Assembly: GCA_001769275.1 (NCBI GenBank)
Contig: MEOQ01000034.1
Location: 1-64,000 of the forward strand
Source of the DNA: Bacteroidetes bacterium GWF2_43_63
GTDB lineage: Bacteria; Bacteroidota; Bacteroidia; Bacteroidales; DTU049
Length of the DNA stretch: 64,000 nt
Direction of reading: 5' to 3'
Every line of letters starts with the position of its first letter. Within the stretch, counting starts at the first letter, position 1. Shown here in pieces: positions 26,384 through 35,544 of the stretch. The position numbers were made by a program, and so were the translations under genes. The notes beneath the pieces are model-generated. The model was given only the letters and a program-made list of their open reading frames with translations. It did not search any database and had not been told where the DNA came from.

Positions 26384-27586
26384 TTGAAAAACTGCAGGGT
26401 CATACTCGGCATCTCGGGCGGAATTGCAGCTTATAAAGCTCCGTTTATCATCCGCCTGCTGAAGCAAAAAGGTGCTTCTGTGCAAGTAGTTTGTACCCGC
26501 AATGCACTCGAATTCGTTACGCTGCCTGTTCTGGAAACCCTTTCCGAAAACCCTGTTTACATCGATGTTTTCCCCAAAGAACGGCAGTATTCAACTGAGC
26601 ATATTTCAATTACCGACAACGCCGATATCTTGATTGTTGCTCCGGCTACCGGAAACATTATCGGCAAATTTGCTTCTGGCATTGCCGACGACGCACTTTC
26701 CACAACTTTTATGGCATTCGAGGGTCCGGTTTTTATCGCCCCGGCCATGAATACTAAAATGTGGAATTCGCCTGTAGTGCAGAAAAACATTGCTTATCTA
26801 AAATCGCTCGGCCATAAATTTATTGGCCCTGGTGAAGGTGACCTGGCTTGTGGTTATCAGGGTGCTGGCCGTATGTCGGAGCCGCAGGAAATTGTTGATG
26901 CTGTGTTGAGTGAAAAAAATACTGAATCATTAGCTGGAAAGAAAATACTGATCACCGCTGGTCCGACCTTTGAACGAATTGATCCGGTGCGCTATATCGG
27001 AAATTTCAGCACGGGCAAAATGGGCTACGCCATTGCTTCGGCGCTTGCAGAGCGGGGCGCAGATGTAACACTGGTCTCAGGCCCGGTAAGCATTCATGCC
27101 GATCCGCGTGTAAAACTGATTCAGGTTGAAAGTGGTCAGCAAATGCACGATGTCTGTGTGAAAGCATTTTCAAAATGCCACGCCGCTATAATGGCTGCTG
27201 CTGTTGCCGATTTCAGACCAGTGAAAGTGGCGGATAAAAAAATTAAAAAAGAAAACACAGATCTTTCAACAATTGATTTAAAGCCAAACCCTGATATTCT
27301 GGCTACACTTGGCAAAAGCAAAAAGTCTGGACAGATTGTGATCGGATTTGCGCTTGAGACCGACAATGAAATTGCCAACGCGCAAAAAAAACTGAACAAT
27401 AAAAAGGCCGATGTCATCGTTTTAAACTCTCTCAGCGACAAAGGCAGCGGCTTTGGTCATGATACGAATAAAATCACATTGATCCGGAAAGCCGGAAAGC
27501 CGCAATCCTGGCCGCTCATGAGCAAAACCGATGCTGCAGCGGTCATTGCAGATGAACTGGAAAAACTTTTATTAAGAAAGAAATGA
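26384..27586 (+). CDS. coaBC: Bifunctional phosphopantothenoylcysteine decarboxylase / ligase
   Basis: 400 residues. Two steps of coenzyme A synthesis: CoaB joins phosphopantothenate with cysteine, CoaC (FMN-dependent) decarboxylates the product. CoaC half (~1-180): GISGGIAAYKAPF, active-site His in STEHISI, PAMNTKMW, and the lid Cys in ACGYQGAGRM. CoaB half (~185-400): ITAGPTFERIDPVRYIGN, FSTGKMGYAIA, AAVADFRP, and the Lys-rich KIKKE loop. The start is a TTG at 26384, 6 nt after rpoZ; no ATG or GTG fits the start of the Rossmann fold. The 3' end overlaps porD by 4 nt (ATGA). Confidence 0.96.
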   Translation: MKNCRVILGISGGIAAYKAPFIIRLLKQKGASVQVVCTRNALEFVTLPVLETLSENPVYIDVFPKERQYSTEHISITDNADILIVAPATGNIIGKFASGIADDALSTTFMAFEGPVFIAPAMNTKMWNSPVVQKNIAYLKSLGHKFIGPGEGDLACGYQGAGRMSEPQEIVDAVLSEKNTESLAGKKILITAGPTFERIDPVRYIGNFSTGKMGYAIASALAERGADVTLVSGPVSIHADPRVKLIQVESGQQMHDVCVKAFSKCHAAIMAAAVADFRPVKVADKKIKKENTDLSTIDLKPNPDILATLGKSKKSGQIVIGFALETDNEIANAQKKLNNKKADVIVLNSLSDKGSGFGHDTNKITLIRKAGKPQSWPLMSKTDAAAVIADELEKLLLRKK

Positions 27587-28482
27587 GAGCGATTATTATA
27601 TTGAGTTTCCTTCTGATTTTTTCATCTGTCAGTGCACAGGAAATTTTGTGCAATGTGCAGGTGAATTCCAGTCAGGTTCAGTCGAGCGATAAAACTGTGT
27701 TTGAGAATTTGCAGACCTCGGTTTATGAATTTATGAATAACCGTCGCTGGAGTAATTATGAATTCAGAATGGAAGAGAAAATTGAATGTTCCATTTTGCT
27801 GACCATTAGCTCGTGGGATAACATTGAATCATTCACCGGTACTATTCAGGTTCAGGCGCGCAGGCCCGTGTACGGCTCATCCTACAGCACCCCGCTTTTC
27901 AACTATCTCGATAAGGATTTTTCCTTCAAATATATTTCTGGTCAGCCACTCGATTACATCGAAAACACCTATACGTCCAATCTGACCTCTGTTCTTGCAT
28001 TCTATGCCTATCTGGTACTTGGTTTCGATTTCGATTCATTTGAGGAGCTCGGAGGCACTCCTTTTTTCGAAAAAGCGCAGGGTGTTGTGAATGCAGCACA
28101 GAGCGCTCCTGACAAAGGTTGGCGTGCTGCCGAAAGTCAGAAAAACAGATATTGGATTATTGAGAACATCCTCAATAACTCCTATGCCGATTTCAGGAGA
28201 GGCAACTTTCATTATCATTTGAATGGCATGGATATGTTTTCGTCTGATGCGGTGAAAGCCCGCTCTGGTGTTACAGAAGGTGTAACCCTTATCCAGAAAG
28301 CATATCGCCAGAAGCCGGGGCTTTTTATTATTAGTTTGTTCATGTTAGCCAAATCAGATGAGCTTGTGAGTATTTTCACTCCTGCTCCAATGGTCGAAAA
28401 AACAAAAGTGGTCAACATGCTGAAAAGCATCGACCCGGTCAATTCCACCAAGTATAATCAGGTTCTGACTACAAACCCCTAA
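27583..28482 (+). CDS. porD: T9SS-associated protein PorD (DUF4835)
   Basis: 299 residues with a signal peptide ending near SSVSAQ (residue 19). Characteristic DUF4835 stretches: NRRWSNYEFRMEEKIECSI, TGTIQVQARRPVYGSSYSTP, LAFYAYLVLGFDFDSFEELG, and RYWIIENILNNSYADFR. The family is annotated as PorD, a periplasmic or outer-membrane component linked to type IX secretion in Porphyromonas and relatives; its molecular role is unclear. The gene overlaps coaBC by 4 nt and follows the usual Bacteroidota order. It is the only T9SS machinery gene in this window, which also holds several T9SS cargo genes. Confidence 0.9.
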   Translation: MRAIIILSFLLIFSSVSAQEILCNVQVNSSQVQSSDKTVFENLQTSVYEFMNNRRWSNYEFRMEEKIECSILLTISSWDNIESFTGTIQVQARRPVYGSSYSTPLFNYLDKDFSFKYISGQPLDYIENTYTSNLTSVLAFYAYLVLGFDFDSFEELGGTPFFEKAQGVVNAAQSAPDKGWRAAESQKNRYWIIENILNNSYADFRRGNFHYHLNGMDMFSSDAVKARSGVTEGVTLIQKAYRQKPGLFIISLFMLAKSDELVSIFTPAPMVEKTKVVNMLKSIDPVNSTKYNQVLTTNP

Positions 28483-28486
28483 AGTC

Positions 28487-28696
28487 ATGAACGAGCCCGA
28501 TGAGCAGATTTTTGAAAAAGAAATCAGATATTTTGTTGATTTGGATCTTGCCACCAACGCTATTTGCAGATGGAGTTTCGATCTCCGCGAAAAGCTGGCG
28601 AAAGAAAAACTAAAACCCGGTTATCATCGCATTTTTATTACAAAAGGGCAGTACAATAAGCTTGTACAAAAAGCTTCTGAAATCAGAAAGAAATAA
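28487..28696 (+). CDS. Small protein of unknown function, porD operon
   Basis: 69 residues, 4 nt after porD, so probably the last gene of the operon. Charged, no signal peptide or membrane segment. Pattern: acidic N-terminus, DLDLATNAICRWSFDLREKL, KPGYHRIFITKGQYNKL, basic C-terminus. I do not recognise the family. The position usually held by recN in Bacteroidota is occupied by this gene here. Reading frame and base composition resemble its neighbours, so it is likely real. Confidence 0.7.
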   Translation: MNEPDEQIFEKEIRYFVDLDLATNAICRWSFDLREKLAKEKLKPGYHRIFITKGQYNKLVQKASEIRKK

Positions 28697-28706
28697 TTTA
28701 CTGCTT

Positions 28707-28738
28707 CGTTACAGCCGTTACTCGTTACAGCCGTTACA
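28707..28738 (+). repeat. Two 16-bp tandem copies of CGTTACAGCCGTTAC(T/A)
   Basis: 28707-28722 and 28723-28738 differ only in the last base; a partial third CGTTACGCG follows. The array lies just after the porD operon in a gap between convergent genes. Confidence 0.8.
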
Positions 28739-28822
28739 ATCGTTACGCGTGGAATTTATACGGATGTCCGCCGCGGCGGAGCGTTAGACGTTACTCGTCA
28801 CATGTTGTATTCTTCGCCGCAT

Positions 28823-28838
28823 GCTGCATGCCGCATGC
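28823..28838 (-). repeat. 16-nt element shared by sufD and purF-like 3' ends, copy 1
   Basis: GCTGCATGCCGCATGC here is the exact reverse complement of 57738-57753. On its own strand it lies 6 nt after the sufD stop codon; the other copy lies 5 nt after the stop of the PurF-like gene. It is made of two GCATGC palindromes and may fold as an RNA hairpin. Confidence 0.6.
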
Positions 28839-28844
28839 CTCAAG

Positions 28845-30236
28845 CTAGATTTTTGTAACATCAATATCAAACTGAATCGGATTTTTATTTCCGCAATGCA
28901 GCATGCACTGATCGCACACACTAAGCTCTCCTTTCAGGCGCCGCGACACCATTTCAGCCGTCTGATGATACAACGAATCCACCGTTATTTTCCGGACAAC
29001 TTCATCAGCAAAAGCGTACATGAGCAACATTTTCGCATTGCGTTCGCAAATGCCACGTTGCTTCAGATAGAACATTGCGTTTTCGTCGAGCTGCCCGACA
29101 GTGGCTCCATGAGAGCATTTTACGTCATCGGCGTAAATTTCGAGAAATGGTTTTGTGAATATCTGTGCAGTGTCGGTCAGCAAAATATTTTTGTTGCTTT
29201 GAAATGCATTTGTTTTCTGCGCGCCGGGTTGCACAATAATATGACCGTTGAATGCAACACTGGCTTCGTCGTCAAGGATGCCTTTAAATAATTCATGCGA
29301 AGTACAATTAGGCGCGTTATGCCGCACCAGCACCTGGTTATCGACGTGTTGTTTTCGATCGACCAGATACAGTCCCATCACATCTGCCTCGGCGCCTTCG
29401 CCGTCAAGATTAACGATCGACTCGTTGCGTATGGTGCCGCCATTGAAAGTGATTGTATTGGTGGTGAGCTTTGCATCGCGCTGCAGACCAAAGAAAGACG
29501 TGTTTATCATCACTGCGCTGTCGTCTTTGTTTTGCAGTTTGTAATGATCGAGAATGGCTCCGTCAGCGAGATGGAACTCATTCACAATATTCAGAAAACT
29601 ATTTTTATCATTGATACTATCGTCGCATTGCAGAAACTGCAGCCTACTGTTTTTGCCTAATACAATCAGATTACGAATCTGCAAAAAAGGATTGACTTCG
29701 GTGTTCACCAGATTGACCAGCTGAACCGGTTTATCAACAGTAATATTGTCGGGAATATAGATGAAAAAACCGGCTGTGGCCAATGCTGAATTTAAGCTAA
29801 CAAGCCCATTCAGCGTGTTTTCTGTGAGCTTATTCAGATACTTGCCAACCAATTCGGGAAACTGATGCCAGGCCTGGCGCAGGCTTCCGGCAATCACACC
29901 GTTTTCCATCACAGTAAGCGGAGCAGTGTTATACACATAAGAGCCGTTTAACAGCGTGAATAATGCTGTTTCAAAATTTTGAATGGTGCATTGAAAAACA
30001 TCGTTGATATCTAAATTCGAGACAGGATCTGTGTTTTCAATGTATGTGTAGTTTGCATTCAGATACTCGCTCAAATCGGTGTTACGCCATTTTTCCATTT
30101 TTTTATGCGGAAATCCTGCTGACAAAAATGTGTGAAACGCATTGTCGCGTCCTTCCCACAATCCATCGTTGCTGCTAATGTTTTCTGCAGCTTTTTTCAG
30201 AGACTCCGCTACAGGATATTGTTGTAATGCAGTCAT
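28845..30236 (-). CDS. sufD: Fe-S cluster scaffold subunit SufD
   Basis: 463 residues. With SufB and SufC it forms the SufBC2D scaffold that builds Fe-S clusters in the cytoplasm. The C-terminal beta-helix core is recognisable: YLVDRKQHVDNQVLVRHNAP, SHELFKGILDDEASVAFNGH, AQKTNAFQSNKNILL, and the DDVKCSHGATVGQLDE stretch with the conserved Cys-His pair, then YLKQRGI. The N-terminal helical region is diverged, as usual for SufD. The start overlaps the end of sufC by 4 nt. No sufS or sufE follows; the next genes are convergent, so the desulfurase must be encoded elsewhere. Confidence 0.95.
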   Translation of the reverse strand: MTALQQYPVAESLKKAAENISSNDGLWEGRDNAFHTFLSAGFPHKKMEKWRNTDLSEYLNANYTYIENTDPVSNLDINDVFQCTIQNFETALFTLLNGSYVYNTAPLTVMENGVIAGSLRQAWHQFPELVGKYLNKLTENTLNGLVSLNSALATAGFFIYIPDNITVDKPVQLVNLVNTEVNPFLQIRNLIVLGKNSRLQFLQCDDSINDKNSFLNIVNEFHLADGAILDHYKLQNKDDSAVMINTSFFGLQRDAKLTTNTITFNGGTIRNESIVNLDGEGAEADVMGLYLVDRKQHVDNQVLVRHNAPNCTSHELFKGILDDEASVAFNGHIIVQPGAQKTNAFQSNKNILLTDTAQIFTKPFLEIYADDVKCSHGATVGQLDENAMFYLKQRGICERNAKMLLMYAFADEVVRKITVDSLYHQTAEMVSRRLKGELSVCDQCMLHCGNKNPIQFDIDVTKI

Positions 30237-30994
30237 GATTTTTCGCTTAATTCGAATTCTTTCTTAATCCAGTCGTAGCCCTGTTTTTCAAGTTCCATCG
30301 CAAGCATTTTATCGCCCGATTTTACAATTCGACCACCATATAAAATGTGAACAAAATCCGGAACAATAAAGTCCAGAAGTCTCTGATAGTGCGTGATTAC
30401 AACGGTTGCGTTTTCCGGTTTTTTCAAGCGGGTAACACCCGTTGCAACAACACGAAGTGCATCAATGTCAAGCCCTGAGTCGGTTTCATCGAGTATGGCG
30501 AGTTTTGGTTCAAGCATGGCCATCTGAAAAATCTCGTTACGCTTTTTTTCTCCACCCGAAAAACCCTCATTTACACTGCGTTTCATGAGGTCGTTCGGAA
30601 TTTCGACCATCTTTTTCTTTTCTTCAACCATCTTCAGAAAGTCGCCCGCACTCATCGGCTCCTGGCCATGAAACTTGCGTTTCTCGTTGACGGCTGTCTT
30701 TAGAAAATTCATGATGGACACGCCCGGAATTTCAACCGGATACTGGAAACCCAGGAAAATCCCTGCGCGCGCGCGGTCTTCTACGGCCATGTCGAAGATG
30801 TTTTTTCCTTCGAAAATAATTTCTCCGGAAACTTCATATCCTTCGCGTCCCGCGATAACATTGGCCAGCGTGCTCTTTCCGGTTCCGTTCGGCCCCATGA
30901 TGGCATGCACTTCGCCAGGTTTAACATCCAGATTGACGCCCTTCAAAATCTCGCGTCCGTTTATTGATACGTGTAAGTCTTTTATGTGTAACAT
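30233..30994 (-). CDS. sufC: Fe-S cluster assembly ATPase SufC
   Basis: 253 residues, an ABC-type ATPase without membrane domain. Walker A is GPNGTGKST (~residue 34), the ABC signature is SGGEKKR (~143), and Walker B with its catalytic Glu is LAILDETDSGLD (~165); the following H-loop His is in VVITHYQRL. SufC dimerises on ATP binding and changes the SufB-SufD interface to expose cluster ligands. Typical SufC insertions (NEGFSGGEKKRNE, FVHILYGGRIVKSGDK) are present. It overlaps sufD by 4 nt and is separated from sufB by 83 nt containing a strong hairpin. Confidence 0.97.
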   Translation of the reverse strand: MLHIKDLHVSINGREILKGVNLDVKPGEVHAIMGPNGTGKSTLANVIAGREGYEVSGEIIFEGKNIFDMAVEDRARAGIFLGFQYPVEIPGVSIMNFLKTAVNEKRKFHGQEPMSAGDFLKMVEEKKKMVEIPNDLMKRSVNEGFSGGEKKRNEIFQMAMLEPKLAILDETDSGLDIDALRVVATGVTRLKKPENATVVITHYQRLLDFIVPDFVHILYGGRIVKSGDKMLAMELEKQGYDWIKKEFELSEKS

Positions 30995-31040
30995 TGTCTT
31001 CGTTTGTTTTAAATTTTTTCAGGTTGGAGAATTATTCATT

Positions 31041-31068
31041 GTTGAGACGTAACCTGTTACGTCTCAAC
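31041..31068. promoter_or_regulatory. Perfect 13-bp hairpin between sufB and sufC
   Basis: GTTGAGACGTAAC (31041-31053) and GTTACGTCTCAAC (31056-31068) are perfect complements with a 2-nt spacer. The hairpin lies 9 nt after the sufB stop and 46 nt before the sufC start. It has no T tract on either strand, so it is not a standard terminator. It could stabilise the sufB mRNA end, partly separate sufB from sufCD expression, bind a protein, or be a small mobile palindrome. Confidence 0.75.
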
Positions 31069-31077
31069 TTATATTTA

Positions 31078-32526
31078 TCATCCAACCGATCCTTCAAGAG
31101 AAATTGCAAGCAATTTCTGAGCTTCGACCGCAAATTCCATTGGCAATTTATTTAATACTTCTTTTGCATAGCCATTCACAATCAGACTGATGGCCGATTC
31201 GCTGTCAAGGCCGCGCTGCTGGCAGTAAAACAACTGGTCGTCCGAAATTTTCGATGTGGTTGCTTCGTGTTCAACGATCGAACTTTTGTTGTGCACGTTG
31301 ATATAGGGCCATGTGTGTGCGCCGCATTTATCGCCGAGCAACAGACTGTCGCATTGGGTGAAATTGCGAGAATTCTCAGCTTTCTTCATCACTTTCACAA
31401 GCCCGCGATAACTGTTCTGGCTGCGGCCTGCAGAGATTCCTTTGGAAATGATTGTACTCTTTGTATTCTTTCCGAGATGAATCATTTTGCTTCCGGTGTC
31501 GGCCTGCTGAAAATTGTTGGTCACGGCAACCGAATAAAATTCGCCGATGCTGTTGTCGCCCAATAAAATGCAGCTCGGATATTTCCAGGTTATGGCTGAG
31601 CCGGTCTCCACCTGCGTCCACGATATTTTGCTGTTGGCGCCTTTACACAAACCACGCTTGGTAACGAAATTATAAATGCCGCCTTTGCCTTCCTTGTTGC
31701 CGGGATACCAGTTCTGGACTGTGCTGTATTTCACTTCGGCACTGTCCATGGTGATGATTTCAACGACTGCGGCATGCAGCTGATTTTCATCGCGCATTGG
31801 TGCGGTGCAGCCTTCGAGATAACTGACATAGGATCCTTCGTCGGCAACAATCAGTGTGCGTTCGAATTGTCCGGTATCTTTTGCGTTGATGCGAAAATAA
31901 GTCGATAATTCAACCGGACAGCGCACACCCTTCGGGATGAAAACAAAAGAACCATCGCTGAAAACAGCGGAGTTCAATGCTGTGAAATAATTGTCGGAAA
32001 CCGGCACCGACATTCCGAGATATTGCTTCACCAGATCGGGGTGCTGATGCACGGCTTCGCTGATGGGCATGAAAATGATACCGAGTTCTTTGAGTTTATC
32101 CTGCATGGTGGTTTTTACCGAAACGCTATCGAAAACCGCATCAACAGCCACTCCCGCAAGGGCCATTCGTTCTTCGAGTGGAATGCCGAGTTTATTGAAG
32201 GTGTCAATCAATTCCGGATCCACCTCATCCATGCTTTTCTTTTCGTTCTTTTTAGGCGCCGCATAATAGCTGATGTCCTGAAAATCGATTGGCGGAATGT
32301 TAAGGTGCGCCCAGTCGGGCATGGTCATTTCCTTCCATTTGCGATAGGCCGCCAGTCGAAATTCAAGCATGAATTCGGGCTCGTTTTTTTTCTTCGAAAT
32401 AACGCGAACCACTTCTTCACTCAGCCCTTTCGGAATGGTGTCCATCTCAATTAGCGTCTCAAAGCCGTATTTGTATTCACCGCCGGTTACTTCGTTCAGT
32501 GCGTCCTGGCTTTCATCTTCTTTCAT
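31078..32526 (-). CDS. sufB: Fe-S cluster scaffold subunit SufB
   Basis: 482 residues, full length for the family. Key stretches: [65 protein letters not shown], and [20 protein letters not shown], which contains the Glu and neighbouring residues needed for cluster formation. SufB carries the primary scaffold site and accepts sulfur from the SufS/SufE system. First gene of the sufBCD operon, with a well-formed promoter (32580-32609) and a 53-nt leader. Confidence 0.97.
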   Translation of the reverse strand: MKEDESQDALNEVTGGEYKYGFETLIEMDTIPKGLSEEVVRVISKKKNEPEFMLEFRLAAYRKWKEMTMPDWAHLNIPPIDFQDISYYAAPKKNEKKSMDEVDPELIDTFNKLGIPLEERMALAGVAVDAVFDSVSVKTTMQDKLKELGIIFMPISEAVHQHPDLVKQYLGMSVPVSDNYFTALNSAVFSDGSFVFIPKGVRCPVELSTYFRINAKDTGQFERTLIVADEGSYVSYLEGCTAPMRDENQLHAAVVEIITMDSAEVKYSTVQNWYPGNKEGKGGIYNFVTKRGLCKGANSKISWTQVETGSAITWKYPSCILLGDNSIGEFYSVAVTNNFQQADTGSKMIHLGKNTKSTIISKGISAGRSQNSYRGLVKVMKKAENSRNFTQCDSLLLGDKCGAHTWPYINVHNKSSIVEHEATTSKISDDQLFYCQQRGLDSESAISLIVNGYAKEVLNKLPMEFAVEAQKLLAISLEGSVG

Positions 32527-32579
32527 ACACTTTTGTTTTACACAATCCGTCCCTTGTTTTTAGTGACCGGATTACAGCA

Positions 32580-32609
32580 CAAATATACAAAATGCCACTA
32601 AGCCCCAAA
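32580..32609 (-). promoter_or_regulatory. Promoter of suf operon (-33 TTTG, -7 TATATTTG)
   Basis: On the minus strand TTTG (32606-32609) precedes TATATTTG (32580-32587) by 18 nt, the best two-box Bacteroidota promoter in the window. It leaves a leader of about 50 nt before sufB. Confidence 0.7.
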
Positions 32610-32736
32610 CGGATTATTGGAAGGGGATTGGTGATAATTGTCAGGAGTGTGCGAACACTGAACGCTCAACATGGAAGTGAGAATATCGAAGGAATCTAAC
32701 CTCAAACATATTTCACACTACAAAAGTATCGGGGGA

Positions 32737-34167
32737 TTACACTACACTCACCTTAATCGTATTTGCCCGGCCGCGCTGCGCAATGGGCATGCTGGCGGTG
32801 TGAATGATGGTGTCACCTTCGCTTACGAGATTGTGTAATTTCAGTGTTGCAATCGTGTCACAGATGCTTTGGTCTGTGCTCTGAAAATCGTCGTAGTAAA
32901 AACCGCGCAAGCCCCATGCAAGCATAAGAGTACGCAATAGTTTATGGTCGTTGCTGAAAACAAAAATGTGGCTTTTTGGTCTGAACGATGACATGCGAAC
33001 AGCCGAAGTCCCTGTAGCAGTCATTACCACAATCCCTTTGGCATTCATGAATTTCGCCATACGCGAAGCCATAAAACTGATCTCGTATGCTGTCGAAACC
33101 TCATCTTCGCTCTTGGGCATGGCGCCTTTGGTGTAGGGGCGTGAATCGCGCTCTACATCGATAATAATGCGATGCATGGTAGCAACGGTTTCAACAGGAA
33201 ACATTCCAACACTGGTTTCACCGCTGAGCATTACAGCCGAAGCACCGTCGGTAACGGCATTGGCAACGTCGTTCACTTCGGCGCGGCTGGGCATGGTGCT
33301 CGTCATCATGCTTTCCATCATCTGTGTGGCAACAATAACCGGCTTTGCAGCGGTGATGGTTTTCTGAATAATATTTTTCTGAAGAATTGGAACTTCCTGT
33401 AACGGCAGTTCGATACCAAGATCGCCGCGTGCAATCATGATGGCGTCTGCTGCTTCGATTATTTCATCAATGTGTTCAATTGCTTCGGGCTTTTCAATTT
33501 TGGCAATTACACGTGCTGTTTTTCCTGAATCAGCAATGCGTTTTTTCAATTCAATCACATCTTCAGGTCTTCTGACAAAAGAAATGGCGACCCAGTCAAC
33601 ATCTGCGCTGAGAGCGAATTCCAGATCCTTCAAGTCTTTTTCAGTGAGTGCAGGCAGACTCACATTGCTGCCCGGAAGATTGAATCCTTTATTTGATTTC
33701 AGTATTCCTGCGCGAATCACTTTTGCTTCAACTTCTTTTTCATTGAGCACGCGCGTGATATGCACTTCCATTTTTCCGTCGTCGAGCAGAATTCTTTCGC
33801 CGGGCTTCAGATCGCGTGAAAGCATGGGATAGCGCAGGGTGAAACGCTCTGCACTGCCTTCGCATTCTTCGCTGGTGATGATGACCAATTCATTGGTTTT
33901 CAGTTCTGCACCATCGCAGCCCATATTTCCGACACGCAGCTTAGGTCCTTGAAGATCGGCCATGAGCGCTACCGGGAATAGTGTTTCACTATTTATTGTT
34001 TTTATTTCTTCAATGATTTCAGTCGCTTTTGCATACTCCATATGCGAAAAGTTGAGACGGCAAACATTCATTCCTGCATCGACGAGTGCGCGCAGCATTT
34101 CGGGTGAGGCACTTGCAGGTCCTATGGTTGCTATGATTTTTGTGTGATTCAGCGTAATTTCTGACAT
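32737..34167 (-). CDS. pyk: Pyruvate kinase
   Basis: 476 residues. Last glycolytic step: phosphoenolpyruvate and ADP to pyruvate and ATP, in the cytoplasm. Motifs: KIIATIGPASAS at the N-terminus, NVCRLNFSHMEY, LLDDGKMEVHI, the active-site Lys in VIAKIEKPEAIEHIDEI, the signature MIARGDLGIELP, and ATQMMESM. The B domain is present (~70-170). The C-terminal domain is the usual regulatory domain. The adjacent suf operon has its own promoter. A near-consensus -7 box (TAGCTTTA, 34184-34191 on the minus strand) overlaps the terminator of the preceding gene. Confidence 0.97.
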   Translation of the reverse strand: MSEITLNHTKIIATIGPASASPEMLRALVDAGMNVCRLNFSHMEYAKATEIIEEIKTINSETLFPVALMADLQGPKLRVGNMGCDGAELKTNELVIITSEECEGSAERFTLRYPMLSRDLKPGERILLDDGKMEVHITRVLNEKEVEAKVIRAGILKSNKGFNLPGSNVSLPALTEKDLKDLEFALSADVDWVAISFVRRPEDVIELKKRIADSGKTARVIAKIEKPEAIEHIDEIIEAADAIMIARGDLGIELPLQEVPILQKNIIQKTITAAKPVIVATQMMESMMTSTMPSRAEVNDVANAVTDGASAVMLSGETSVGMFPVETVATMHRIIIDVERDSRPYTKGAMPKSEDEVSTAYEISFMASRMAKFMNAKGIVVMTATGTSAVRMSSFRPKSHIFVFSNDHKLLRTLMLAWGLRGFYYDDFQSTDQSICDTIATLKLHNLVSEGDTIIHTASMPIAQRGRANTIKVSVV

Positions 34168-34191
34168 GTGAAAGTTTTATTTGTAAAGCTA

Positions 34192-34229
34192 CAAAAAATG
34201 TCGCGCCTTTCCGCAGAAAGGCACGACAT
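34192..34229 (-). terminator. Rho-independent terminator after DUF5689 gene
   Basis: A 14-bp stem with one wobble (34198-34211 with 34216-34229), a 4-nt loop, and a run of T on the minus strand (34192-34197). Confidence 0.92.
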
Positions 34230-34251
34230 TAATGATTAATTAATTCAGCGG

Positions 34252-35526
34252 TTATTTCTCGATAATGAAATCATCTATTTTCCACGCGCTGTAGTTACCG
34301 GATGTAATACCCGAGCTGCGATAGCGGAATGAGATGTAAATGGTCTGGCCTGAATATGAACTGAGGCTGATGTCTCCACTTGGTGTGAAGATCGCGCTGT
34401 TTGCAGGCGCCCATGTGGGAGAGAGCGGTGTCCATGTGGCTAAAGTCGGGTCGCCACTGCCAGAATAATTAGTTGAAATCAGTACTTCAATGGGAGTAGT
34501 CATTCCCGCATCGGTATAATTGGTCCATGAGCTGAAGCTGAGAACAGGATTAGCAACTCCACTCAGGCTGATGGCGGGTGTGATCAGGTAATCATCACAA
34601 GCTACATCAGATCCGCTGGCTGTAACAGCCATGTCTTTGTAACCGGAATTGAAATACCAGTCTTTGCTGCCTGCAGCGCTGTAAATAGTCCATCCTGAAT
34701 TGACAAGAGGATCAATATTGAACGGGTCGTAAATAACACTGTTTGCATTTGGATCGTACCAGTTAACGATGTCGTTCAGGTCGCGTAAATAAAGCTGATA
34801 ATCACCGTTGAAAATACTGAGAATTCCACGGATGCTTCCGGAGCCGGCTGGTATAATGTCTGCTGCAAAACTGGCGTAATTGCTGGTGCGCAGGAGGATT
34901 TGATTTCCATTTGCATCTTCGACGGTGCGGTTGGTGGTTCCTGTTGTTTCAGAATAAGCAAGGCCAGGCTCGGTGAAATGAACATTGTCGAGCTGAATGA
35001 CTGTACTCAGGTTGGCAGGCGTGATGGTCGGAATTGTAACAACAGCTGCTGCAGGAGGTGTTCCTGGAAGACTATCGCGGAATACATGGTCGTCGATTAA
35101 AATATCAGGAATACGGCCAATGGCTCCATTGTAAATATAGCCAATCTGAACAAGTCCGCCGTAGTCGCCCAGGAAAAGTCCCTGACATTCAACAAATACG
35201 CGCTGTCCGACTTTGAACGAAGTGTACATGTCGTAACGGTCAAGCTTGAGTTCAATACCACCAGTGGCATCCTGAATAACAATGGTTTTGTAGAAGTTTC
35301 CACTCTCATCGTTGGCAACAACAACACCTTCAATGATGGTGGTTGTTTCAATGCTGTCGACAAGGCCCGGATATGTGGCTTTCAGGTCCGCAATGGTTGT
35401 GTTGCTGGAGCCTTCATATTCCGGAATAATTACATCGGGTTTGTCAAAGTCTTCATTCACACACGAAGTGAAGACAACAGCCATGAGGGCTGTAACAAAA
35501 AACAATTTTTTCATATACTGTTTCAT
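34252..35526 (-). CDS. DUF5689 / choice-of-anchor lipoprotein
   Basis: 424 residues. Lipoprotein signal with lipobox VFTSC (Cys ~22). Residues ~40-260 match DUF5689, a beta-rich region with OB-like stretches (GVVVANDESGNFYKTIVIQD, GQRVFVECQGLFLGDYGG). Residues ~270-424 form a jelly-roll 'choice-of-anchor J' module (CDDYLITPAISLSG, LSFSSWTNY, YISFRYRSSG, SAWKIDDFII). It lies 18 nt after the TonB-dependent receptor and shares its transcript, so it is probably the surface lipoprotein partner of that receptor. In Bacteroidota such pairs are often near secreted EEP phosphodiesterases; one lies about 4.5 kb away at 42698. The ligand is unknown. Confidence 0.88.
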   Translation of the reverse strand: MKQYMKKLFFVTALMAVVFTSCVNEDFDKPDVIIPEYEGSSNTTIADLKATYPGLVDSIETTTIIEGVVVANDESGNFYKTIVIQDATGGIELKLDRYDMYTSFKVGQRVFVECQGLFLGDYGGLVQIGYIYNGAIGRIPDILIDDHVFRDSLPGTPPAAAVVTIPTITPANLSTVIQLDNVHFTEPGLAYSETTGTTNRTVEDANGNQILLRTSNYASFAADIIPAGSGSIRGILSIFNGDYQLYLRDLNDIVNWYDPNANSVIYDPFNIDPLVNSGWTIYSAAGSKDWYFNSGYKDMAVTASGSDVACDDYLITPAISLSGVANPVLSFSSWTNYTDAGMTTPIEVLISTNYSGSGDPTLATWTPLSPTWAPANSAIFTPSGDISLSSYSGQTIYISFRYRSSGITSGNYSAWKIDDFIIEK

Positions 35527-35544
35527 TTTTTTCTCTTTTAACTG

